The notes beneath the pieces were generated by a model. It had not been told where the DNA came from. It did not search any database and saw only the letters and a program-made list of their open reading frames with translations. A DNA stretch of 64,000 nucleotides from Corallium rubrum (taxonomy: Eukaryota > Cnidaria > Anthozoa > Scleralcyonacea > Coralliidae): NCBI GenBank assembly GCA_964035015.1, contig OZ036004.1, positions 7,589,628 through 7,653,627 on the forward strand, read 5' to 3'. Both the position numbers and the translations under genes were made by a program. This document shows positions 15,892 through 27,769 of this stretch, piece after piece (position 1 is the stretch's first letter; each line of letters opens with the position of its first letter).

Positions 15892-16868
15892 CTCCCCATG
15901 CATGCTATGTCTATTTCCACCTCTGCACTGAGAAGATCACAGCCGCAAATACTGGGAGCTATAGCCGTTCTATTTAGTTGTTGGTTGTTGGACTCAAATG
16001 CAGTAGAGCATTCCATTGTATGAATCCAATTTAGTGGAAGGGTACTGTGTTTTGGTCCAAAATCTGGTGATGAAAAATTGTGCTCATTGAAGGTAATTAA
16101 TATACTAGTCATGGGCCCCCTTGCATTATGCAACTTGTGGTTCAGGGCCTTGTTGCCAGTACAGTATAGTTTTTTCTGCAACAATGATATGTTGCCTGTG
16201 GGATTTGTGGGCCTCAAAGTGGGTTAATAATTATAGTGTTCGATAAAGAGACCATGAAGTAACCACATTGGGTGGGGTGTGTGGCTAATTGGTTACCTTT
16301 GACTCTGCATTTCCTTACCTAAAAGTGTACATCTCCCTGCATTTTGCCCTAGCAGCCACTGACAGAACATTAAGGCTATAATATATCTCTGTACTGCAGG
16401 CATGATCTTTTCTTTGCAGTGATGGGAGTAGAGATAGTAGAGAAAAGATCTTGGATATTAAGGTGAATTGCTTTCTATGGTAGAGTTGGGGTTTGTGATT
16501 CCTTTACCTGTCCTTACTGATCCTTAGTCCTAGCTGTAATCATTGCTCTCTTGAGGGCAATGAAACCTATTCCTACCCACTTCGTATAAATTACCTGGTA
16601 CCCCTGTCGCTTATCTCACCTCTACTGTAGAAAGCAATACACTTCCTACCCAAGAAGTTTTCCCTGCTATCTCTATTTCCACCTCTGCACTAAGAAAATC
16701 ACAGCCACAAATACTGGGAGCTATATATAGGGTTCTATTTAGCTGGTGGTTGCTCAGCTCAAATGCAGTAGAGCATTCCAAATGTATGAATCCAATTATG
16801 GAAGTACACTGTGTTTTGGTCCAAAATCTGGTGATGAAAAATTGTGCTCAAAGGTAATTAATGTACTA

Positions 16869-19800
16869 CACCTTTTTCAGGTCAAATTCAGAAACTTCCA
16901 AACGAATTTCAGACACTTCCAAATGATATTCAGATTGTCCAAATGAATTTCATACATTTCCAAATGATATTCAAATTGTCCAAATGATATTCAGACCTTT
17001 TCAAATGAATTTCAGACATTTCCAAATGATATTCAGACATTTCCAAAATGAAGCGAGAGGCTAAAGTTCGCTTGAACAGTAAATAGTTCGGATCAGCTGA
17101 GGGGACACATATACCTTTTTTGCCCTGCATTACTCAATAAAAAACATTCAATTGCACTCGTTGAAATAACAATAGCACTTTATTATTAGCGCGAAACGAC
17201 ATTCAATAACGCTTCTGTAACATCAATAGCATTGCCCGTACGAAAACGAAAGATCTTACAAGGTCTTTAAATAGACTATGATAGGGCTTGGAGACCTTTC
17301 CTAGACCTTTTCTAGACAATTATAAGATTTCAATAGTCTGTCAAATGTCTTGCAAGACCTTTGTGCCGCGATTGTCCAGAAAAGTCTTGAGAAAAAGTCT
17401 TGAAAAGTCTTAAATAGATCTACTAAATAGATTAGGCAAAGTATTTTGCCTTAAAGGTCTGTCATATGCCGCAATGTCTAGCAAGTAGCAATTAACGTCA
17501 TTTAGGTAAAATCAGAATTAGTTTGAATCCCCTGTATAGCACGCAAAGTTTGTGCTGTGACACAAATTTATCTGTCTAAGGTTCGCTGCAAAATTTATGG
17601 AAGATTCTTATTTTACACATGCAGTTCGTCAATACTATAGCTTTCGCTATGGGCTCGGGCTAGATTCAAACCGTATTTATTTGTCGTAGGTTAAACTAAA
17701 GAATGAGCCGTTTAGTCCAAATACTAAACTGATGAGACGTTTTGAAATATTTTTTACAGTTGTCTGATTGCATGAGCGCATGCATGTACTTTTACTTCGA
17801 ATTCTTTTAATACAACAATACCGCGGCCTAACCTTGGCAGGAAATAGAAAAAATACTTTGTTCTGATGCCGAAGAGATAACTTGCAAACATGATTATTAT
17901 CATTGATTATGAACACTGTATAAGGACGTTATAGGCAGTAACTTGTGGCAGTTCTCGTATGCTAACCCAATCTAATACCTATGAATCTTAAGCCTAAATA
18001 AAAAATACTACTCATTGACGACTATTAAACTTTTCCTAGCCTGCGCTGCAAATCTCTCGTCAAAGATGCTTGCGGCTAATGAGTAATTCTATCTCGGTCA
18101 AGTGTCAACTGATGAACCATTTTGGCGCCTGCACTTAAACATTTGAATACTGTGCGTAAAGCCGTTGATACGGAAACAGGATTCCTTGGTCCTCTTGAGT
18201 GGAGATTCAATGATTGAACCTGTTTAAGAAAGAAGGAAAAGTGCGCTGGTACTTGCATTTAAAGCTATAGCTCTTAGCTGCTCTCAGTTTGCTGACATGG
18301 CATTTACAAAGAAGCACAATAAGCTAGCAACGGCTGGATAATCGGTACCATGAGAGGTAAGGTTTCTCCTGTATGTAATCGCGTTACAGTGCTGCTTATA
18401 ATCTGTATTACTGGCTTTTTTCGTAGTCCTATACATTACCATTTTGTGTAAATTCTTCTAATTGGCATCGCGTGTATTTACGTTAAACTGAATCGAATCC
18501 GCCAGATAACCAGATCGAGGTTAATAGTTTTGTCTATACTTGCTTTTTAAATATCCAACATATATTTTATTAGTACGAAAGAACATTTTGTAGTTGTTAT
18601 CCCAGAATCACTGTTGAGCGGCTTGAGCCTTATCAAACGAGAACGCAAGTCATCACAAGTTGGCAGTCACGCTATCTCAGCCAGCCCCTCTGAATAATTT
18701 CCCAAAATATTATGAACCATGACAAAGTTAAAACTTGTTTAAAACACTCATGAAACCTTTATTCTGTTAATTTAGGTGTTCGAACGACCGCCACAGAAAT
18801 TTGTGACTGCCAACTTGCGATGACTTGCGTTCTCGTTTGATTATAAAAGGGGTGTTTACATGAGGCCAGCCAGAACTCAGGACGGACAGCTAGAGTTTTC
18901 CATTTTGGTTTTTGTTTACATGAGGTCGGCCTTGAAATTATATAGACTTGGTTCCTCTGTTGCTTCAAGATTCATGTCAATTGTCTTCCAGCTTGTGAGT
19001 TGTGACCACCAGAGAAGAATTATTTCATGTGGATTTGACACTAATCTCATTTACACAACGCGGCGTGACCTGAAACTGAATCTCAGGCCGGACTCATGAA
19101 AACGATCAACAGTAAAAACACTACAACCGACCAAATGTCAAACACCATATAGATCAGTGCAAACACCCCCTAACTACATGTATCCGCGGTCACAGTGGTT
19201 CTAGTGTAATCATTGATATTCAATTGCGTATATGTTTCACGACTTCGCGTGTTCTGTAATGATTTAATAGGATATACTTATTTAAATAAAAGTAAAATAC
19301 TTTTGATGAATTATTTAGGCCATTTCAAGACCTTTCGAAATCTCTCTAGACCTTTCTAGACCTTTCTAGACCTTTCTAGACCTTTCTAGACCTTTCTAGA
19401 CCTTTCAAGACCTTTTTGTTCTAGCAGCGAAATGTCTTGAAAAGGTCTTTCGACCTGTCAAATTAGGATCACGGGCAAGACATTTGGAAGACATTTACTT
19501 TAGGCGATCTCTAGATCTTTCCCAGACAATTTTCTAGACGTTTTCAAGACTTTTTCAAGGTCTTTAAAAGGTCTTACATTTTCCTACGGGTGATTATACA
19601 TAAAGTGCTATTTTTATTTCAATGAGTGCAATTGAATGTTTTTTATTGAGTAGTGCAGGGCAAAAAAGGTACATGTGTTCCCTCATCTGATCCGAACTAT
19701 TTACTGTGCAAGCCTCTCGCTTCATTTTGGAAATGTCTGAATATCATTTGGAAATGTCTGAATATCATTTGGAAAATCTGAATATCATTTGGAAATTTCT

Positions 19801-19903
19801 GAAATTCACTTGAATTATCTGAAATTCACTTGGAAAGTTCTGAAATTGATCTGAATTATCTGAAGTTCGTTTGGAAGTTTCTGAATTTGACCTGAAAAAG
19901 GTG
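16869..19903. mobile_element. 3.0-kb inverted-repeat transposon at a TA target (element A)
   Basis: The left end begins CACCTTTTTCAGGTCAAATT and the right end is its inverted complement, ending CTGAAAAAGGTG. Similarity of the arms continues for about 330 bp (16,869-17,200 against 19,590-19,903), with short repeated motifs of the type CCAAATGATATTCAG. The element is flanked by TA on both sides. Comparison with the uninterrupted unit at 16,101-16,112 gives the empty site, so a 2-bp TA duplication is seen directly. Inside the arms, subterminal CTTTCTAGAC-type repeats occur at 17,255-17,440 and 19,310-19,590. No transposase was recognised in the interior, so it looks non-autonomous. TA duplication fits Tc1/mariner-like and some other superfamilies; the superfamily is not assigned. 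Confidence 0.85.
18633..18840. repeat. nested inverted repeat, 38-bp arms
   Basis: 18,633-18,670 and 18,803-18,840 are near-perfect reverse complements (TCAAACGAGAACGCAAGTCA against TGACTTGCGTTCTCGTTTGA at the outer ends), separated by about 130 bp of AT-rich sequence. This is a foldback or MITE inside element A. Confidence 0.8.
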
Positions 19904-20450
19904 TAGTCATGGGCCTCTTGCATTATGCAACATGTCGCTCACTGCATTTTGCCCAGCAGTCACTGACAGAACATTAATAAAGGCTATCTCTGTATTGCAG
20001 GTATGATCTCTTCTTTGCAGCGATGGGAGTAGAGATAGTAGAGAAAAGATCTTGGATATTAAGTTGTATTGCTTTCTATAGTAGAGTTGGGGTTTGTGAT
20101 TCCTTTACCTATCCTTACTGATCCTTAGTCCTAGCTGTAATCATTGTTCTCTTGAGGGCAATGAAACCTATTCCTACCCACTACCTATAAATTACCTGGT
20201 ACCCCTGTCGCTTATCTCACCTCTACTGTAGAAAGCAATACAACTTCCTACCCAAGGACTTAATTCCCTGCTATGTCTATATTTCCACCTCTGCACTGAG
20301 AAGATCACAGCCACAAATACTGGGAGCTATAGGGTTCTATTTAGTTGGTGGTTGCTGGACTCAAATTCAGTAGAGCATTCCAAACTTATGAAACCAATTA
20401 TGGAAGTCTGTACTGTATTTTGGTTAAAAAACTGGCGCCCATAATTACTA

Positions 20451-21164
20451 CACCTTTTTCAGGTCAAATTCAGAAACTTCCAAACGAACTTCAGATAATT
20501 CAGATCAATTTCAGAACTTTCCAAGTGAATTTCAGAAATTTCCAAATGATATTCAGATTTTCCAAATGATATTCAGAAATTTCCAAATGATATTCAGATT
20601 TTCCAAATGATATTCAGACATTTCCAAATGATATTCAGACATTTCCAAAATGAAGCGAGAGGCTTGCACAGTAAATAGTTCGGATCAGCTGAGGGAACAC
20701 ATATACCTTTTTTGCCCTGCATTACTCAATGAAAAACATTCAATTGCACTCATTGAAATAAAAATAGCACTTTATGTAATCAATGCTATTGATGTTACAG
20801 AAGCGTTATTGAATGTCGTTTCGCGCTAATAATAAAGTGATATTGTTATTTCAGTGAGTGCAATTGAATGTTTTTTATTGAATAATGCAGGGCAAAAGGT
20901 GTATGTGTTCCCTCAGCTGATCCGAACTATTTACTGTTCAAGCGAACTTTAGCCTCTCGCTTCATTTTGGAAATGTCTGAATATCATTTGGAAATGTCTG
21001 AAATTCATTTGAAAATGTCTGAATATCATTTGGAAAATCTGAATATCATTTGGACAATTTGAAAATCATTTGGAAATGTCTGAAATTCATTTGGACAATC
21101 TGAATATCATTTGGAAGTGTCTGAAATTCGTTTGGAAGTTTCTGAATTTGACCTGAAAAAGGTG
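20451..21164. mobile_element. 714-bp internally deleted relative of element A, inverted (element B)
   Basis: It starts CACCTTTTTCAGG and ends CCTGAAAAAGGTG with flanking TA, at the same position in unit 3 where element A sits in unit 2. Its left arm matches the right arm of element A in reverse complement (GATAATTCAGATCAATTTCA motif) and its right arm matches the left arm of A. It is therefore a palindromic, internally deleted copy in the opposite orientation. It has no coding capacity. Confidence 0.85.
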
Positions 21165-21339
21165 TAGTTATGGGCCCCTTGCATTATGCAACTTACAGTT
21201 AAGGGCATGGTGGCAAGTATAGTTTTTTGTGCAACATATGTTGTCTGCGGGATACCTGGTCGAAGTGGCATAATTATAGTGTCGGACAAGAGACCATGAA
21301 GTACAGAATACAGGTATGTCAAATAACACCTTTTTAGAC

Positions 21340-24300
21340 CTTCTCTGGGAAGGAGAAGGCTGTACCTGGGCTAAATATTCATATTGGAATAGTTTTTTTT
21401 TCAAAAAGTCGAAAAATCATGTAAAGTGTTAGCCTTTACTTTATGACCGATTTTGGTCAACCGTTTTTGACCCTAACTTTTGAGTTAGGGTCAAAAACGG
21501 TTACAGCCTTCTCGTTTTCACAGAAGGTTTAAAACGAGCTTATCTAACCGGTTTTTGACCCAAACTCAAAAGTTTCAAAAGTGACCAAAATCGGTCAAAA
21601 AGTAAAGGCTAACCCCTTCACTTTTTTACTAATTTTGCCCTTTTCCCAACTTCTGAAATTAGGCTAAAATATGCATATTTAGCGCAAATAAAGCCTTCTT
21701 GTTTTTTCAGAAGTTAAAAACAGGCTTTATTTCGGCTAAATTATCGTTTTTTCGCCTTACTTTAAAAGTTGAAAAAATGGCCAAAATCGCTCAGAAAGTA
21801 AAGGCTAACCCCTTCACTTTTTTACCGATTTTGGCCATTTTTCAACGTTTGAGGAAAGGTCAAAATATCCATATTTAGCACAAAGAAAGCCTTTTTGTTG
21901 CGCCAGAAACTAAAAACAGGTTCTATTTGGGCTCAATTATCGTTTTTTCACCTTATTTTAGAAGTTGAAAAAATGGCCAAAATCGGTCAAAAAGTAAAGG
22001 CTAACTAACCCCTTTACTTTTTACCGATTTTAGCCATTTTTCAACTTTGGAAGAAAGGTTAAAATATCCATATTTAACACAAAGAAAGCCTTTTTGTTGC
22101 TCCAGAAACTAAAAACATGTTCTATTTGGGCTAAATTATCGTTTTTTCACCATATTTTGAAAGTTGAAAAATGGCCAAAATCGGTCAAAAAGTAAAGGGG
22201 GGTACCCTTTCCTTTTTTTTCTGGATTTTGGTCACTTTTGAAACTTTTGAGTTAGGGTCAAAAACGGTTAGAAAACGTCGTTTTAAACCTTCTGTGAAAA
22301 CGAGAAGGCTGTATTTTTGCTAAAAATATTTTTTTTGATTTTTTGAAAAAAATCCGGGGGAAAAAAGTAAACGGGTGGTTAGGCATTTACTTTTTGACCG
22401 ATTTTGGTCACTTTTGAACCTTTTGAGTTAGGGTCAAAACCGGTTAGAAAACGTCGTTTTAAACCTTCTGTGAAAACGAGAAGGCTGTATTTTGGCTAAA
22501 AATATTTTTTTTGATTTGTTGAAAAAAATCTGGAAAAAAACAGGAAAGGGGTGTTAGCCTTTACTTTTTGACCGATTTTGGTCACTTTAGAAACTTCTGA
22601 GTTAGGGTCAAAAACGGTTAGAAAACGTCGTTTTAAACCTTCTGTGAAAACGAGAAGGCTGTATGTTTGCTAAAAATATTTTTGTTTTTTTGAAAAGAAT
22701 CTGGGGAAAAAAAGTAAAGGGGTTAGCCTTTACTTTTTGACCGATTTTGGTCACTTTTGAAACTTCTGATTTAGGGTCAAAAACGGTTAGAAAACGTCGT
22801 TTTAAACCTTCTGTGAAAACAAGAAGGCTGTATTTTGGTTAAAAATATTCTTTTTGATTTGTTGAAAAAAATCCGGAAAAAAAAAGTAAAGGGGTTAGCC
22901 TTTACTTTTTGACCGATTTTGGTCACTCTTGAAACTTCTGAGTTAGGGTCAAAAACGGTTAGAAAACGTCGTCTTAAACCTTCTGTGAAAACAAGAAGGC
23001 TGTATTTTGGTTAAAAATTTTTTTTTTGATTTGTTGAAAAAAATCCGGAAAAAAAAAGTAAAGGGGTTAGCCTTTACTTTTTGACCGATTTTGGTCACTC
23101 TTGAAACTTCTGAGTTAGGGTCAAAAACGGTTAGAAAACGTCGTTTTAAACCTTCTGTGAAAACGAGAAGGCTGTATGTTTGCTAAAAATATTTTTGTTT
23201 TTTTGAAAAAAATCTGGGGGGAAAAAAAGTAAAGGGGGTTAGCCTTTACTTTTTGACCGATTTTGGTCACTTTTGAAACTTCTGAGTTAGGGTTAAAAAC
23301 GGTTAGAAAACGTCGTTTTAAACCTTCTGGGGAAAAAAAAGTAAAGGCTAACGCCTTTACTTTTTGACCGATTTTGGTCACTTTTGAAACTTTTGATTTT
23401 GGTCACTTTGAAACTTTTGATTTAGGTTCAAAAACGGTTAGAAAACGTCGTTTTAAACCTTCTGTGAAAACGAGAAGGCTGTATGTTTGCTAAAAATATT
23501 TTTGTTTTTTTGAAAAAAATCCGGGGGAAAAAAGTAAAGGGGTTAGCCTTTATTTTTTGACCGATTTTGGTCACTTTTGAAACTTTTGGGTTAGGGTCAA
23601 ACAAAAACGGTTAGAAAACGTCGTTTTAAACCTTCTGTGAAAACGAGAAGGCTGTATGTTTGCTAAAAATATTTTTGTTTTATTGAAAAAAATCCGGAAA
23701 AAAAAAGTAAAGGGCTTTGCCTTTACTTTTTGACCGATTTGTCACTTTTGAAACTTTTGAGTTAGGGTCAAAAACGGTTAGAAAACGTCGTTTTAAACTT
23801 CTGTGAAAACGAGAAGGCTGTATGTTTGCTAAAAATATTTTTGTTTTATTGAAAAAATTCCGGGAAAAAAAAAGTAAAGGGGTTAGCCTTTACTTTTTGA
23901 CCGATTTCGTTACTTTTGAAACTTTTAAGTTAGGGTCAAAAACGGTTAGAAAACGTCGTTTTCAACCTTCTGTGAAAAGGAGAAGGCTGTATTTTGGCTA
24001 AAAATATTTTTTTTGAATTTTTGAAAAAAATCCGGAAAAAAAAGAAGTAAAGGGGTTAGCCTTTACTTTTTGACCTAATTTTGGTCACTTTTGAAACTCT
24101 TGAGTTCGGGTAAAAACGGTTAGAAACGACTTTATCAAAAGTTTCAAAAGTGACGAAATCGGTCAAAAAGTAAAGGCGTTAGCCCCTTTACTTTTTTTTT
24201 CCGGATTTTTTTCCGAAAATCAAAAAAAATATTTTTAGCCAAAATACAGCCTTCTCGTTTTCACAGAAGGTTTAAAACGACGTTTTCTAACCGTTTTTGA

Positions 24301-24540
24301 CCCTAAATCAAAAGTTTCAAAAGTGACGAAATCGGTCAAAAAGTAAAGGCGTTAGCCCCTTTACTTTTTTTTTCCGGATTTTTTTCAAAAAATTAAAAAA
24401 AATATTTTAAGCCAAAATACAGCCTCCTCGTTTTCACGGAAGGTTCAAAACGACGTTTTCTAACCGTTTTTGACCCTAACTCAAAAGTTTCAAAAGTGAC
24501 CAAAATCGGTCAAAAAGTTAGTGCGCTTAACTTTTTGGTG
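21340..24540. repeat. ~172-bp satellite with inverted right end
   Basis: The unit contains GACCGATTTTGGTCAC, GAGTTAGGGTCAAAAACGGT, CCTTCTGTGAAAACGAGAAG and a GTAAAGGGGTTAGCC junction. Successive GACCGATTTTGG boxes at 22,396, 22,570, 22,739, 22,911, 23,083 and 23,255 give periods of 169-174 bp. A diverged subfamily with TTTTTCAACTT-type units occupies about 21,420-22,200. From about 24,130 the last units are in reverse orientation. No genes were seen. Confidence 0.92.
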
Positions 24541-24589
24541 AGAGGCAGTGCGCTAATACCACGCACCAGCCGTGCTTTAACATAGCGTA

Positions 24590-24825
24590 TAAATGTTTCG
24601 AATAAGGGCCAGGGGAGCATTTAATTTTATGAGGTTGGGGGGGGGGGCGCTTATTTTTTAGCAAACGCCGCAATCTGATTCCAATCTGGGCGCTTATTCG
24701 ATATTAGGGCGATTGTTGTGGTGGTTCCCTATTGAGAGGAAGGAGGGGGCGCTTATTCGAGAGGGGGGGGGGGGGGCGCTTATTTCAAAAAATGCAGTGG
24801 AAGGAGCTTATTCGAATCATTACGG
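24590..24825. repeat. G-rich repeat with GCGCTTATTCGA units
   Basis: GGGGGGCGCTTATT-type segments recur at about 24,640, 24,690, 24,750 and 24,775, with poly-G runs between them. This is an interspersed low-complexity repeat; it is non-coding. Confidence 0.6.
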
Positions 24826-25350
24826 TAGATGTATAACGGAGTTTCTGATTGGCTAGTGCGTGCTCCATTTAACAATTAGACAACGAGTCCGAGTTGTCTA
24901 TGAGTGAATAGTCAACGAAGGCGAAGCCTGAGTTGACTATTCGCTCATAGACAACGAGGACGAGTTGTCTAATTGTTTTAGTATACACCCTGTACCTACT
25001 CTAAAAAATACAGTTTTTCTAGTGCAAACTGACGAAAATGTTGTGTTATTTAACCACTCGTGAGCGGCAAGTAAAAGCAGATTTATTAATAAAATACGGT
25101 TTAATTGTATTTCGTTCCTTACCATTAAAAATCTTCATGCCATATTTTGTGGCGTTTTTAGTTTTCTCAGGGACAGAATTTCTATCAAACTCCAAAAATT
25201 CCTCCGAAAACGTCTGCAAATCGAGAGTTTACTGCCATATTTTTTCAGGTTTGTTTTTATTTTTCTCAAACGTTGTCCATCACGAATAGACAACGGTTGA
25301 GTAGCCAATCAGAATGCAGGATTTGTAATAGACGATGGTTGGGTGTATAC
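24826..25350. mobile_element. foldback element with GTTGTCTAATTG palindrome
   Basis: 24,872-24,976 is a strong palindrome (ACAATTAGACAACGAG at one end, CGAGTTGTCTAATTGT at the other). The outer flanks, TGATTGGCTA near 24,847 and TAGCCAATCA near 25,300, also face each other. No coding sequence was recognised; a short open frame at 25,038-25,289 has no recognisable domain. Confidence 0.65.
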
Positions 25351-25353
25351 CAA

Positions 25354-25580
25354 AACTCGATAGAGCATGGCAATTTCAAACGTAATGAGAAGCTCATTTT
25401 TAATCAGCAAAATAAACATGTCATCGAGTTATGGATGCACTTGGGAAGTTGCGAGAGCACTCAAAAATCTAGAGTTGTTCTCGGCTACGCCTCGACCAAC
25501 TCTTACGCTTTTTTTCGTGCTCTCCCAACTTCCCGCGTGCATCCATAACTCGATGGAGCACGCCAAATCATGAACCATTT
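25354..25580. mobile_element. foldback element, family 1 copy 1
   Basis: ATCGAGTTATGGATGCAC at 25,423 is the inverted partner of GTGCATCCATAACTCGAT, which ends near 25,554, with GAAGTTG and CAACTTC inside. A second diverged copy lies at 32,640-32,938, sharing ATTTCAAACGTAATGAGAA and TTTTTAATCAGC. Confidence 0.75.
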
Positions 25581-25581
25581 C

Positions 25582-25957
25582 TTAACGGCTGTTTACATGA
25601 ATCCGGATTGAGTTTCAATCTGGATTGAAAAGCGAAGTCAATCCGTGTTTACATGGGAATTGGGTTTCTGGATTGAAATCCGCCTGAAATCTGAAATCCG
25701 TAAATATTAGAAAACACGCATGCATTGTTTGTTCTAGTCCTCTCTGTCACGTTTTCATTCCGGAATGAAACTCGCACCGCGTTTACATGATTCCGGAACG
25801 AAATTTCAATCCGGAATGAGAAACGGATTGAACTCAATCCGGAATGAACTAATCTCAATCCGGACTCATGTAAACAGATAAAGGGGTTTGATCAGAAGCG
25901 GAATGAGTTCAATCCGGATTGAAACTCAATCCGGATTCATGTAAACGGCCCCCTTAA
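25582..25957. mobile_element. TTAA-flanked MITE (piggyBac-like)
   Basis: TTAA at 25,582-25,585 and at 25,954-25,957 flank inverted ends: GTTTACATGAATCCGGATTG on the left and CAATCCGGATTCATGTAAAC on the right. The right terminus reads CGGCCCCC before TTAA; the left has lost some of the matching G run. The interior contains more inverted ATTCCGGA motifs. TTAA target duplication is the hallmark of the piggyBac superfamily; the element has no transposase. Confidence 0.75.
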
Positions 25958-25984
25958 TTTTAGTATAGCAAACAAATAATCGTG

Positions 25985-26425
25985 CAATAGACGACTTTCA
26001 CGATCATGCGCAGTAGCAACAAATATTCAAATTTTCGTCGGAGATAAAAACAACTATTTTAGCTGGAACGAGCATATTGAAAATAGTAGAAGTGCAAAGT
26101 TTGAAACGAATTGCTTAACAAATGGGAAAAGTTTCACAAGCGGAAAGTTGACCATTCCAACAGGGATTTATTAGTGATTTAATAGGGATTTTGGCTTGGC
26201 GGGCGGGAGTTGCACGCCAAGCCAAAATCCCTATTAAATCCCTAGTGGACAGCAAAACTTCCGAAGACCGTAGCTTTCGCACTATTTGTCCGATTTATTT
26301 TAAACTTTGCACTTTTACTATTTTTAATATGATCTTTCCAGCTAAAACAGCTGTTTTTATCTCTGATGAAAATTTGAAGTAAAGTTGCTACTGCGCATGA
26401 GCCTGAAAGTCGTGCAATTGACAAA
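25985..26425. mobile_element. foldback element, ~440 bp
   Basis: CGTGCAATAGACGACTTTCA with ATGCGCAGTAGCAAC on the left faces GTTGCTACTGCGCAT and GAAAGTCGTGCAATTGAC on the right. The centre holds a near-perfect hairpin, 26,165-26,247 (GGGATTTTGGCTTGGC against GCCAAGCCAAAATCCC). Confidence 0.75.
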
Positions 26426-26668
26426 GCCAAGATGTACTTGTCTGACATCGCAACACATTGGACTGGCACGTGACGCTAATAATTGACACTCGAAGGGATT
26501 TCTAACTATATAGTATTTCTCACGTCTATGTACAACAAATTTCCAAAGTTTCTACAAGCTTTGGGGCTCGTCACGCTTTTTTTAAGCAACTATGGCAAAA
26601 AAACACGCACATGCAAGACTTCACTATAATGGTTTTAAAATACAGAATACACAAACCAGCACAGAAGT

Positions 26669-26853
26669 ATAGACCTTATTCAAAAATGGCCGCCGAATTA
26701 GAATTCTTTTATGTGCATATAAATTAGCCCTTATGACCTCGTTTTAAAGTAAAAATTCTTTTGAATTTCACACATGAAAACGAGTTCATAAGGGCTAATT
26801 TATATGTATATAAAATAATTTTAATTCGGCGGCCATTTTTGAATAAGGTCTAT
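26669..26853. mobile_element. 185-bp MITE, compact copy
   Basis: ATAGACCTTATTCAAAAATG at the left end is mirrored by GAATAAGGTCTAT at the right. The inner arms are GCATATAAATTAGCCCTTAT and its inverse. A second, interrupted copy is at 33,322-34,173. Confidence 0.8.
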
Positions 26854-26982
26854 ACGGATGGTCAAAATTGAGCGAGATTGCAAATCGACGTCTTGAAACA
26901 GAAATGAAGTTTAGTTCAATTTGTGTGAGAGCTTTCTCTTAAATGTTCACAACTCCTGTACAACTGTTAGTTAACTTATACT

Positions 26983-27396
26983 GTTATATAGCTAGAGTTT
27001 CGCTGGATGCAACGATGACTGTCATTGGTTGGTTTGTGGTCACATGACCTTAGCTAAATTTCAATGCCTACCGAGCAGGCAATAATTGAGAACGTATTGC
27101 CTGCTCGGTCAATAAGTTTTCAATTGTTGCCCGCTAGAACTTGAACTCTTCACGGCATCCTATAAACAAAAGCTTGTTTGGTACGAAAAAAAGAATATTT
27201 ATAGGTCTTTAAAGCATGTGAAGATTAACCGGAGAAATGTATTGCTGTTCTTTTGTTCTGAGACTTATATTTGTTTGGTTGAAGTGAAATTACGGAACCA
27301 GGCGAAATGTTTTGGTAAGTCTTAATAGCGTTTGTCTTTGGTGTACTTTCCCTTGATAAATGTCGAAATTATTCAGCGAAACTCAAGCTATATAAC
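26983..27396. mobile_element. foldback element, family 2 copy 1
   Basis: GTTATATAGCTAGAGTTTCGCT at positions 26,983-27,004 faces AGCGAAACTC...TATATAAC ending at 27,396. The interior has the hairpin GAGCAGGCAATAATTG / TATTGCCTGCTC. The copy at 32,077-32,458 is closely similar; 62,478-62,981 is a more distant relative. Confidence 0.8.
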
Positions 27397-27769
27397 AAAA
27401 CACTTAATGTCTGCTCCCAAGGGAAACAGTTAGTTTTGTTTTCCCGAGTGTCTTGATATTTTCCGAGACGAAGTCGAGGGAAACTACACTGTGTATAGTG
27501 TAACACAGCCCATTTACAAGCGGAGATAAGAACCTGGGTACATTTTATGTATGGGTACCATACTTGCCCATTTACAGTGCCTATGGAGTGAAAAATGTCG
27601 TTGGCATTTATTTTTTTAATAAACAGAGTGAAAATTTCAAGAGAATCTAATGTATAGTTCTCGAGTTATGAACTCTCAAAGTTTGCCATGATGATATAGT
27701 TCGTATTTGGAGGAAATTTGAGCTTCTCTGCGACAATGCCTTCTACACACGTCAAAATCTCACAGCTTG

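Larger units (their letters stand above)
15903..21310. repeat. three tandem copies of a ~760-bp unit, two of them interrupted
   Basis: Unit 1 is 15,903-16,663, unit 2 is 16,664-20,268 and unit 3 runs from 20,269 to about 21,310. All begin near TGCTATGTCTATTTCCACCT, followed by CTCTGCACTGAGAAGATCAC. Unit 1 is uninterrupted. Unit 2 carries a 3.0-kb insertion and also lacks about 200 bp found at 16,130-16,337 in unit 1. Unit 3 carries a 0.7-kb insertion and is cut short on the right. No convincing coding frame was seen, so this is probably a duplicated non-coding segment or an old repeat. Confidence 0.85.

Noticed and set aside
17677..19099. Transposase gene inside element A
   Set aside because: Only 60-79-codon frames exist, none with a DDE-type or other recognisable motif.
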